A program made the translations under genes and the position numbers. The notes below the pieces were generated by a model. That model was not told where the DNA came from, made no database searches, and saw only the letters and a program-made list of their open reading frames with translations. Positions 1 to 12,700 of a DNA stretch of 64,000 nucleotides are shown here, piece by piece (the first letter of the stretch is position 1; every line of letters starts with the position of its first letter). Origin of the DNA: Macrostomum hystrix (lineage: Eukaryota > Platyhelminthes > Macrostomidae); NCBI GenBank assembly GCA_950097015.1, contig CATNEN010000033.1:2294001-2358000 (forward strand), in the 5' to 3' direction.

Positions 1-761
1 AGTTTAAGTAGCTGCTGCTTCTGCTGCTAAGCTTCACTCGCATGCCAGCCCTCATAGTTTCCGTTCTGACACTTTGTCGGACCTTAATGTTATTGTTACC
101 AACATCTCAAACTTTTAGACGTGTTCTAAAACACTGCTGATTGAGTAGTATAGTACAGTTGTTATTCCACAACAAACCAATTTTCATTGATAGTGACATT
201 GCATGCATGCCCTGTTCCCTTTTTAAATCTTTGGCGTTTGCAGGTAACTATTTGACGACCAGAGATAGCTATTTCTAATTATCAATTTTCGATATGATTC
301 CATATTCTGCATAACAACCGTTGCTATCTGGAGCAACAGTCTACATTCTTGGTAACTCTAATCATTGCATTTTTGGGTAAGACGTCTTATGGCAACGGAA
401 AAATAGCTAAATTTGCCTAGCAACCGTTGTCATGGGTGCTAACTCACTTATTATTGCAATTTTTTCTTTTTTTGTGGCAAATGTTTAAACAAAATAGATT
501 TTTGTTAGCAATCGTTGCTATTTCTTCAGCCTTTGCTAAGGCTTAAGTTCTCAATAGCAACCGTTGCTACGTATTCAACCTTTGCTATGGATAAAAGACT
601 CCATAGCAACCGTTGCTATTTTTTCAGCCTTTGCTAACGATAAAAGTCCCATAGCAACCGTTGCTGTGTATGCAAACTTTGCTACGGCTTAAACTCCCCA
701 TAGCAACCGTTGCTCCAACAAACACTCCTGAGCATAGCAACACCGCCCATCCCCACTCCAG
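1..761. repeat. UNC79 intron with ~50-bp degenerate repeat carrying AGCAACCGTTGCT
   Basis: The window opens inside an intron. From about 421 to 715 the motif AGCAACCGTTGCT recurs about every 50 bp (near 421, 506, 553, 605, 652 and 701), alternating with CAGCCTTTGCTA-like spacers. AGCAAC-C-GTTGCT is an inverted repeat with a single central base. Bases 1-420 are AT-rich with no gene seen. The last unit runs almost to the acceptor of the first visible exon. Confidence 0.6.
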
Positions 762-3700
762 GCGTCCCAGACGGGCCGACACGCTGTCCAAAGCGTCTGG
801 CGGCGCCAGCGGCGGCGGCGCCGGAGCTGCGGGAGCCGGCAAGAAGCCGTCCTTCAAGAAGGTCATCGAGCCGTTCATGCTGAACCGGTGCCAGTTCTGC
901 AATGCCATCATTGAGCAGTACGATGAGGACACAATCTCGCTGGCCATCGTCTGCCTGGGCGCGTTCGTTCACAGGGAGCCGGTGATGGCTGCCCCGATGC
1001 TCATGAGCATGTTCTCAGCCGTGTCCAAGATTGTGCTGCATAATGCCTACTCGTGGAAGGCCGACCAGCCCAATGTGATCGCGCCCGGCAACATGAACAG
1101 CGTTGCTAAGCAGTTTCTGCGCTGCTCGTTCCACCAGCTGGCGCCCAATGGCCTGTTTGTGCAGCTGTTCCAGACCAAGATCGACTGTGAGTCACACGAT
1201 TGCTGGCGCCATCTCTTTCCTATCAGGTAGATCTAAATGAACTTTTTAAATATGGCACTCCGTTCCAGATGAAGGCTTCTTTAAGTGCATGGTGGCCGTG
1301 CTGGTAGATTTCCAGGAAATGAACTGCTTCCGCCCGCTGGAGATGCTGCTGGAGGCGCTGAACGAGAGGAAGAGCCTGCCCCAGGTGAGAAATCTGCCCA
1401 ACCCACGGTATCTACCCACCCCATGGTATCTACCCCACCCCATGGTGTCTAACCCACCCCATGGTATCTAAACCACCCCATGGTATCTACCCCACCCGAT
1501 GGTGTCTAACCCACCCCATGGTATCTACCCCACCCCATGGTGTCTAACCCACCCCATGGTATCTACCCCACCCCATGGTGTTTAACCCACCCCATGGTAT
1601 CTAAACCACCCCATGGTATCTAACCCACTACCTAACCCACCCCATGGTATCTAACCCACTACCTAACCCAACCCATGGTATCTAACCCACTACCTAACCC
1701 AACCCATGGTATCTAACCCACTACCTAACCCATCCCATGGTATCTAACCCACTACCTAACCCAACCATGGTATCTAACCCACTACCTAACCCAACCATGG
1801 TATCTAACCCACTACCTAACCCAACCATGGTATCTAACCCACTACCTAACCCAACCATGGTATCTAACCCACTACCTAACCCAACCATGGTATCTAACCC
1901 ACTACCTAACCCAACCATGGTATCTAACCCACTACCTAACCCAACCCATGGTATCTAACCCACTACCTAACCCAACCCATGGTATCTAACCCACCCCTTG
2001 GTATCTAATCCACCCCATGGTATCTAACCCACACTATCGTATCTAACTCACCCTATGGTATCTAAGCCACCCTATGGTATCTAACCCACCCCATGGTATC
2101 TAACCCACTACCTAACCCAACCATGGTATCTAACCCACTACCTAACCCAACCATGGTATCTAACCCACTACCTAACCCAACCATGGTATCTAACCCACTA
2201 CCTAACCCAACCCATGGTATCTAACCCACTACCTAACCCAACCATGGTATCTAACCCACTACCTAACCCAACCCATGGTATCTAACCCACCCCTTGGTAT
2301 CTAATCCACCCCATGGTATCTAACCCACCCATGGTATCTAACCCACCCCATGGTATCCAGCCTACTCAAATGTATCTATCGCCTTCAATGACTCGGCAGG
2401 GTGACTCACTGGCTCAGCTAATGGAGAACGTGAGCGCCTACCTGGAGTGTCTGCCCACTGAGCTGCCCGCATCCGCCTCCTGGTCCTCCCTGCTCGAGCG
2501 CGTCGACATTTTCCTGCGCCGCGTGGCCCCATGCCTGCCGGTGTCCAGCTCGCTGTTTAGCTACGAATGCGTGTTCCGCACCCTGCACTGCCTGTTCCGC
2601 TCGCCAGTGATCAACAATCAGAAGCAGGTTCTGGAGCCGATTGGCCGCGTCCTGGAATTCCTCCTGTGCAACTGCGTTGTGTCACTGTCCAGCCTGGTTG
2701 AGCTGTGCTCTGCCTGCAATCGGGTCTTCACTAAGGAGCGAGATAAGCAGCATGTCACCAGGACGGCTATCATGCTGCTTGTTCAGGTTTGCTTCCTACC
2801 TGTGCAGTCGGTTTCGCACTATTTCTGCCAAAGAGCCCCTAATTCTAATGTACACTCTTTGCTGAAAAGCCCTAACCCCCAATGTACACTCTTTGCTGAA
2901 AAGCCCTAACCCCCAATGTACACTCTTTGCTGAAAAGCCCTAACCCCCAATGTACACTCTTTGCTGAAAAGCCCTAACCCCCAATGTACACGGAGGCGGA
3001 TGAGGCGGATGCGGGCAGCTCAGTGGGCAGACACTCCAGGTAGGCGCTCACGTTCTCCATTAGCTGAGCCAGTGAGTCACCCTGCCGAGTCATTGAAGGC
3101 GATAGATACATTGCTGAAAAGCCCTAACCCCCAAAGTTCACTCCTTGTTGAAAAGCCCTAGCCCCAATGTACAGTCCTTCGTGACAAGCCCTAACCCGAA
3201 TGTACAGTCCTTCGAGACAAACTCTAAACCCCTATGTACACTCCTTCCCTGCAAGCCCTATCCCCAATGTACACTCCTTCCCTGCAAGCCCTATCCCCAA
3301 TGTACACTCCTTCCCTGCAAGCCCTATCCCCAATGTACATTCCTTCCCTGCAAGCCCTATCCCCAATGTACACTCCTTCCCTGCAAGCCCTATCCCCAAT
3401 GTACATTCCTTCCCTGCAAGCCCTATCCCCAATGTACACTCCTTCCCTGCAAGCCCTATCCCCAATGTACACTCCTTCCCTGCAAGCCGTAGCTCCTAGC
3501 CACTATGTACGCCAAAATCCAACCCAGGCGTTGAAGTTCCGCTGCAGCCTGCCAGACGAGAACTTCCTCCTGCTGGTTCAGCTGGTGCTCAGCGACGCTG
3601 GCGGCTGCGTTGAGCCCAGCCTGCTGGCCGAGAGTCTGGGCCAGCAGCTCTCCGGCTGCCAGTCCGTCAGCACCGGCGCTGCCGAACTGATGCGCGCCAG

Positions 3701-6700
3701 CCTCACGGACTGCGTGGCCTTCATAGCCGACCTGCACACGGTGCACAAGCTCAAGTCGCTCAAGACCGGCCTGTCGCTGCACGAGGACACTCTGGGCGCG
3801 CATTTGAAGAGCGCCGTCTCGCAGTACGCGGTGATCGAATTCGCCCAGGCCAGGATTGGCGAGGGCGGCCGCCAATGGGCGATTAACAAATACCTGTCCT
3901 GGCTGAGACATCCGCCTGCCACCGTGCAGCAGGGGTGAGTTCGCTGCGAACCCAGTCCGAAATGGGTAGTCCGCAATCAAATCGATTATTGAATCTATCG
4001 ATGGCAAATAAAATCAGTCGAATCAATCAAATCGATAATCAGTCAAATCGATAATCAATCAAATCGATCATCAATCAAATCGATCATCAATCTAATCGAT
4101 AATCAAGCTAATCGATAATCAATCTAATCGATAATCAATCCAATCGATAGTCATTCAAATCGATAATCAATCTAATCGATAATCAATCTAATCGATAATC
4201 AATCTAATCGATAATCAATCCAATCGATAGTCATTCAAATCGATCATCAATCAAATCGATCATCAATGAAATCGATAATCAATCGAATTCGTGACCGCAG
4301 ACCGCGCGAGTTCCTCGAGTGCCTGGAGCACATCCGCCTGCTGTCCTGGCTGCTCATTGGCGCCATGATGCACACCGCAGTCACGGCTGCCAACGACTCC
4401 AGCGACTCTGGCGGCAGCCTCTGCCAGCCGATTCCGCTGGACGCCAGCACCTACGTGGCCGAGCACGTGATGGTCATCATGACCGGCTACGCTGAGCACT
4501 CCAAGGGCAGCACTCACGTGAGCAGGGGGTGTGGAGGCGCATTAAGTTTATTTTTAGCCCTTCATTTTGCTAATGCTGCCCGCTTCACTGCCCAGAATGC
4601 AGCCTTGCAAGCAGAAGCGGTTGTTTGCTTGCTTGCTTTTTACAGATTGAGCTGACAATTGGCGATTTCCAATCATTCTAGGAAATTGAAAATCGGCGAT
4701 TTCCGAACATTTTTTGAAACAGATTATCAGCGATTTCAGAACATTCTAGGAAACTGAAAATCAGTGATTTTTTACTATTCTAGGAAACAAAAACTCCGTG
4801 ATTTACAAATATTCTAGGAAACTGATAATCACCGATTTTCAAATATTCTAGGAAACAAAAACTCCGTGATTTACAAATATTCTAGGAAACGAAAACTCCG
4901 TGATTTACAAATATTCTAGGAAACAAAAACTCCGTGATTTACAAATATTCTACGAAACTGATAATCACCGATTTTCAAATATTCTAGGAAACAAAAACTC
5001 CGTGATTTACAAATATTCTAGGAAACTGATAATCACCGATTTTCAAATATTCTAGGAAACAAAAACTCCGTGATTTACAAATATTCTAGGAAACGAAAAC
5101 TCCGTGATTTACAAATATTCTAGGAAACAAAAACTCCGTGATTTACAAATATTCTACGAAACTGATAATCACCGATTTTCAAATATTCTAGGAAACAAAA
5201 ACTCCGTGATTTACAAATATTCTAGGAAACAATAACTCCGTGATTTACAAATATTCTAGGAAACAAAAACTCCGTGATTTACAAATATTCTACGAAACTG
5301 ATAATCACCGATTTTCAAATATTCTAGGAAACAAAAACTCCGTGATTTACAAATATTCTAGGAAACAAAATCTCCGTGATTTACAAATATTCTAGGAAAC
5401 AAAAACTCCGTGATTTACAAATATTCTACGAAACTGGTAATCACCGATTTTCAAATATTCTAGGAAACAAAAACTCCGTGATTTACAAATATTCTAGGAA
5501 ACAAAAACTCCGTGATTTACAAATATTCTAGGAAACTGATAATCACCGATTTTCAAATATTCTAGGAAACAAAAACTCCGTGATTTACAAATATTCTAGG
5601 AAACGAAAACTCCGTGATTTACAAATATTCTAGGAAACAAAAACTCCGTGATTTACAAATATTCTACGAAACTGATAATCACCGATTTTCAAATATTCTA
5701 GGAAACAAAAACTCCGTGATTTACAAATATTCTAGGAAACGAAAACTCCGTGATTTACAAATATTCTAGGAAACTGGCGATCGGTGATTTTTAAATATTC
5801 TAGGAAGCAGAAAATCGGCGATTTCTCAGCATTCTAGGAAATAGAAAATCTGTGATTTCCAAACACTCTAGGAAACTAAAATAATCAATGGTTTCTGAAT
5901 GAATAATGAAACTAAGAAATAGCTTCTAAATTTTGCTCTATTTTTAGCTTATATTTTGCAAATTTTTCTGTGTAAGAGTTTATAGAAAAATAGTTACTGA
6001 TGACCAGAAATCAATTAATGGCTTGCAATTTTGAGTGCCATGCCTGCATTCCATTTGAAGCAATTGCACTTTGTGATAATTTTGTACTATTGTGCATCTT
6101 ACTGCCGCAAACAACCGCATGTTGCATGGCGGGGTCACTGTGTTTTTTTTATTTCATTTTCCCACAATTTCTCCGCCTAACCAAAGTTTGCCGCAAAATA
6201 TGACCGCTTCGTTTTGAGTAACCGATTTTTGCTCAACCACTAGAGTACATTCCTGTGTGCGTTTGTGCATTTGTGAGACTATAACTTTGACTGCTGACTT
6301 CAAATGATTCCCTTCTCTTCATTTAGTTTCTCACTCAGTCACTCTGCTCATACACTCAGTCACTCTGCTCATACACTCAGTCACTCTGCTCATACACTCA
6401 GTCACTCTGCTCATACACTCAGTCACTCTGCTCATACACTCAGTCACTCTGCTCATACACTCAGTCACTCTGCTCATGCACTCAGTCACTCTGCTCATAC
6501 ACTCAGCTGCTAGTATTGTGATGCGTATGCTATTAATATGATTATCAATGATTTATTTTACTCAGCTTTATTTCCCCAGTTAAAAAACTTTGTTGCACTT
6601 TCCTCAATTAGCGAGCAAGCAGTGATTTTAGCTATTAATAATGCATTGCCGCCATCAACTCCAGCTTAGGATTGTTTTGTCAACATTTTTCACCGCATCC

Positions 6701-9700
6701 TCATCCTAATTGTTTTCTGCAATTTTCGCCTTAGATACACCTGGCACACAGCCACAGCCCGCACCAGCCAAATCACCACCACTCTAGCAAGAAGGACAGA
6801 TCCCTGGTCAATAACATTGTACGCCTTTTTTATTGATTTATCTATGCTTTTTTACGGTCCTGAGTTTCATAATGGCAGAAGGGATCCCCAGATGGGATTT
6901 GGCGGCTGCCGGCTGACCGGAAATTGTACTTTTCTGTTTGTTTGTTTGTTTGTTCTCATTGTTTAAATACTTTTTTTCTTACTTTCTTCAGTTACGCACT
7001 TATTTTAACTAATTTAAAAATTCTCGCACTGCGATTGGCTGCTGACCCTGCGGCACGCTTGATTGGTCAGCCAGCTTTCTAGCGCCAAACTCAATCAGAT
7101 CGAAAACCAATCAGCGAAAAGAAGCCCAAAAATATATAATAGAATGACGCGAAATTTGAGCTCAATCTTTGAGAGTCGACATAGCTCGTAATAAATTTTA
7201 TTAAAAATTTATAATTCAGTCATATTAAGTCAATCAAAGTGTACTACGAGTATGTAAGATTTTTTCGAAAAAAGCAGAGGTTTGCGTCTGGCTTAGCTCA
7301 GCACAGCCAGGTGTGGTCTTCAGTCTGATTGGTTTTCTAAATCGTTTCATTGTTTCATTTTTTCCTAGCAGCGGCCAAATAATTTTCAGTTCATTCTGCG
7401 CCAGACGTTTAATTAATTTATTATTTTATAAACTGTCTAACAATATTGTTTTGTTTCGTAAAAACTTATTAGATTTTCTAATTTGCTTTGTCGAGTTTAA
7501 AGTCAATTTTTAAGAAATCTATTTGTAATCTAGGTTTCTAATCTAGTTACTATTCAGATGGTGACGTAACTCAAGGTGCTAGAGGTGCAACTCTTCAAAT
7601 CCTATGTCCATTTCTCAATTATTAATTTAGGTTATCCGGCGATATAACGAATTTAACCTGCCTGTAAGGATTAAATATTAACCAAATTTGGTTTTAATTA
7701 ATTAACAAATTGACCAGTGAGTGTACATTTACTGCGTCAACAGACCGACAACCACCACCCCAATCAGTGTACATTTAATCCATCAACAGACCGACAACCA
7801 CCACCCCAATCAGTGTACATTTACTCCATCAACAGACCGACAACCACCACCCCAATCAGTGTACATTTAATCCATCAACAGACCGACAACCACCACCCCA
7901 ATCAGTGTACATTTAATCCATCAACAGACCGACAACCACCACCCCAATCAGTGTACATTTAATCCATCAACAATCCCACACCCACCACCCCATCAGGGTA
8001 AATCACTGATAAAGATACTCATAAAGATGTAGTTTAATAGTTTTAACTGAAACAATAGCGCTACTATTTAAGCTTTAGTCGCTTGAGCACTTTTGTTTTG
8101 CTATGCAAATAAAAGCCTTCCTAAGCAGAATAAATAAAAGCCTTTCTAATTTTCTAGTGCTAAATTTAGCTGACTCATTTCCAGGTAACTTGTCTTGTTT
8201 AGACTCATTAAAAACGTTCCGTTTGTTTACCGAATTCCATTGCGATGGAAGCGGCCTTCAAACAGCAGCTAATTCTTAGATTCAAATATTTCTTTTTAGA
8301 ATGCCTTCTGCTTTATCTATTTATAGAATTAGTTTTTTTTCCTGAATAAGAAGGTGAATTATCTGATTTGATTCGAATCAACCAAGCGCTTATTGTGCAA
8401 TAATTGGCCAGTGAGCACCACCTGTTCCCAGTGTCAGATGCCGCGCTAATCGTACAGCTGATTAAAAATTATTTCAGCATGAATTGAGTCAAATAATCAA
8501 AATGACGACTGATTGACACTTGATTTATCCATGGCCATTTTAGTGTACTTCGAGCTGTGATTAAAATATTTTTATGCAACCAACGGTTTGGGGACCTTCA
8601 CAGTCCGCATTCAATCATCAACCTTACTCCGCCAGTAGGCCCACCTCACTCCAATCCAGTGAACCCACCTCACTCCTAGAATAGACCCACCTCACCCCTT
8701 CCAATACACCCACCTCACTCCTCGAATACACCCACCTCACTCCTCGAATACACCCAGCTAACTCCAATCCAGTGAACCCACGTCACTCCCTTGAATAAGC
8801 CCACCTCACTCCCTAGAATAAACCCACCTCACCCCTTCCAATACACCCACCTCACTCCTCGAATACACCCACCTCACTCCTCGAATACACCCACCTCACT
8901 CCTCGAATACACCCAGCTAACTCCAATCCAGTGAACCCACGTCACTCCCTTAAATAAGCCCACATCACTCTATCCAATACACCCACCTTACTCCATTCAT
9001 TACATCCACCTCACTTCCTCGAATAAACCAACCTCACTCTATCTTTATGTACACTCACTATTCAAAATACACCCACCTCCCAATCTAAACACCCCGATCC
9101 CCAGTACACCCGCCCACTCCTTCCAATGCATTGATTGATTATTTCAGTTCCACCGAGGTGGTTCCACCACAATGCGCAGTCGCAATCTCCAGCAAAGCAA
9201 ATGGCACAGCCCCCCCATCAAACTCCGCTCCCTCCACCTGCAGGGCTCGGTACAGCAGATGTCGGCGCTTAACTTCGCCTTCCACCTGTGCAGCCTGTGG
9301 ACAATGTACTGCGAGGTCGGTATTGACGACGCCTCGCCAACTAACGACGCCAGGCAGAGGATTATGGACTTCTGGGGCCGGGTAACGCCCGGAATTCTGC
9401 AGCTGCTGTCGCACGCCAAAGGGGTGAGTTCCATGGGTGCCTGGGACTAAAAATCCTCGGCAACGTCATTCATATTCCTCCTTTGCTGAAGAACGCAGAA
9501 GTGCTGCATTTTTCTCTTGTCTCATTGTGCGCTTTGACTGAAATTTTTATTTTCCATTTTTAGATGCCAGGTTTGAAATCCTTTAACAGTAGAAAGACCA
9601 CCCAATTTCCCCCTGGGGAAAGACCATGGTGTTACTTCAAATGCCCACTGCCTACTTCACGATAGCTCCCACTGATTGGGGTGGTGGTTCTCGGTCTGTT

Positions 9701-12700
9701 GATGGAGTAAATGTACACTGATTGGGGTGGTGTTTGTCGGTCTGTTGATGGAGTAAATGTACACTGATTGGGGTGGTGGTTGTCGGTCTGTTGATGGAGT
9801 AAATGTACACTGATTGGGGTGGTGGTTGTCGGTCTGTTGATGGAGTAAATGTACACTGATTGGGGTGGTGGTTGTCGGTCTGTTAGTGGAGTAAATGTAC
9901 ACTGATTGGGGTGGTGGTTGTCGGTCTGTTGATGGAGTAAATGTACACTGATTGGGGTGGTGGTTGTCGATCTGTTGATGGAGTAAATGTACACTGATTG
10001 GGGTTCTGGTTGTCGGTCTGTTAGTGGAGTAAATATACACTGATTGGGGTGGTGGTTGTCGGTCTGTTGATGGATTAAATTTACACTGATTGGGGTGGTG
10101 GTTGTCGTTCTGTTGATGGAGTAAATGACACGGATTGGGGTTCTGGTTGTCGGTCTGTTAGTGGAGTAAATATACACTGATTGGGGTGGTGGTTGTCGGT
10201 CTGTTGATGGATTAAATATACAATGATTGGGGTGGTGGTTGTCGGTCTGTTGATGGATTAAATGTACACTGATTGGGGTGGTGGTTGTCGGTCTGTTAGT
10301 GGAGTAAATGTACACTGATTGGGGTGGTGGTTGTCGGTCTGTTGATGGAGTAAATGTACACTGATTGGGGTGGTGGTTGTCGATCTGTTGATGGAGTAAA
10401 TGTACACTGATTGGGGTTCTGGTTGTCGGTCTGTTAGTGGAGTAAATATACACTGATTGGGGTGGTGGTTGTCGGTCTGTTGATGGATTAAATTTACACT
10501 GATTGGGGTGGTGGTTGTCGGTCTGTTGATGGAGTAAATGACACGGATTGGGGTTCTGGTTGTCGGTCTGTTAGTGGAGTAAATATACACTGATTGGGGT
10601 GGTGGTTGTCGGTCTGTTGATGGATTAAATATACACTGATTGGGGTGGTGGTTGTCGGTCTGTTGATGGATTAAATGTACACTGATTGGGGTGGTGGTTG
10701 TCGGTCTGTTGATGGAGTAAATGTACACTGATTGGGGTGGTGGTTGTCGGTCTGTTGATGGATTAAATGTACACTGATTGGGGTGGTGGTTGTCGGTCTG
10801 TTGATGGAGTAAATGTACACTGATTGGGGTGGTGGTTGTCGGTCTGTTGATGGAGTAAATGTACACTGATTGGAATTCTGGTTGTCGGTCTGTTAGTGGA
10901 GTAAATATACACTGATTGGGGTGGTGGTTGTCGGTCTGTTGATGGATTAAATTTACACTGATTGGGGTGGTGGTTGTCGGTCTGTTGATGGAGTAAATGA
11001 CACGGATTGGGGTTCTGGTTGTCGGTCTGTTAGTGGAGTAAATATACACTGATTGGGGTGGTGGTTGTCGGTCTGTTGATGGATTAAATATACACTGATT
11101 GGGGTGGTGGTTGTCGGTCTGTTGATGGATTAAATGTACACTGATTGGGGTGGTGGTTGTCGGTCTGTTGATGGAGTAAATGTACACTGATTGGGGTGGT
11201 GGTTGTCGGTCTGTTGATGGATTAAATGTACACTGATTGGGGTGGTGGTTGTCGGTCTGTTGATGGAGTAAATGTACACTGATTGGGGTGGTGGTTGTCG
11301 GTCTGTTGATGGAGTAAATGTACACTGATTGGAATTCTGGTTGTCGGTCTGTTAGTGGAGTAAATATACACTGATTGGGGTGGTGGTTGTCGGTCTGTTG
11401 ATGGATTAAATATACACTGATTGGGGTGGTGGTTGTCGGTCTGTTGATGGATTAAATGTACACTGATTGGGGTGGTGGTTGTCGGTCTGTTGATGGAGTA
11501 AATGTACACTGATTGGGGTGGTGGTTGTCGGTCTGTTGATGGATTAAATGTACACTGATTGGGGTGGTGGTTGTCGGTCTGTTGATGGAGTAAATGTACA
11601 CTGATTGGGGTGGTGGTTGTCGGTCTGTTGATGGATTAAATGTACACTGATTGGGGTAGTGGTTGTCGGTCTGTTGATGGAGTAAATGTACACTGATTGG
11701 GGTGGTGGTTGTCGGTCTGTTGATGGATTAAATGTACACTGATTGGGGTGGTGGTTGTCGGTCTGTTGATGGAGTAAATGTACACTGATTGGGGTGGTGG
11801 TTGTCGGTCTGTTGATGGATTAAATGTACACTGATTGGGGTGGTGGTTGTCGGTCTGTTGATGGAGTAAATGTACACTGATTGGGGTGGTGGTTGTCGGT
11901 CTGTTGATGGATTAAATGTACACTGATTGGGGTGGTGGTTGTCGGTCTGTTGATGGAGTAAATGTACACTGATTGGGGTGGTGGTTGTCGGTCTGTTGAT
12001 GGATTAAATGTACACTGATTGGGGTAGTGGTTGTCGGTCTGTTGATGGAGTAAATGTACACTGATTGAGGTGGTGGTTGTCGGTCTGTTGATGGATTAAA
12101 TGTACACTGATTGGGGTGGTGGTTGTCGGTCTGTTGATGGAGTAAATGTACACTGATTGGGGTGGTGGTTGTGGGTCTGTTGATGGATTAAATGTACACT
12201 GATTGGGTGGTGGTTGTCGGTCTGTTGATGGATTAAATGTACGCTGATTGGGGTGGTGGTTGTCGGTCTATTGATGGATTAAATGTACACTGATTGGTGT
12301 GGTGGTTGTCGGTCTGTTGATGGATTAAATGTACGCTGATTGGGGTGGTGGTTGTCGGTCTATTGATGGATTAAATGTACACTGATTGGTGTGGTGGTTG
12401 TCGGTCTGTTGAAGGACCTCTATGGTTAATCCATAGAGGTTCAAAAATTGTTTAATGGTTCCAAAATGAAGAAAAGCTATTTAATCAATAAAAAAATTAA
12501 TTGTGATAGCCGACACGGTGACATGATGTAATTTTGTGAGCAGAAAATGATGTCCGTGATGCCCTTGTTCTGGATATTAATGGCGATTGGTTGAATATTT
12601 TGGGATAAGCTGAAAAACAGTAAAATGCAGGTGGTTGAAATACTCCCGTGGTCTTTGTACTGTTGAATAAGTCTAATTAATAACAAAATGATATCAGACA

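Noticed and set aside
7025-7600. A histone gene under the CCAAT/TATA cluster
   Set aside because: No histone-like ORF or stem-loop 3' end follows.
9632-11509. Minus-strand ORFs up to 355 codons
   Set aside because: Products of the 46-bp satellite inside an UNC79 intron.
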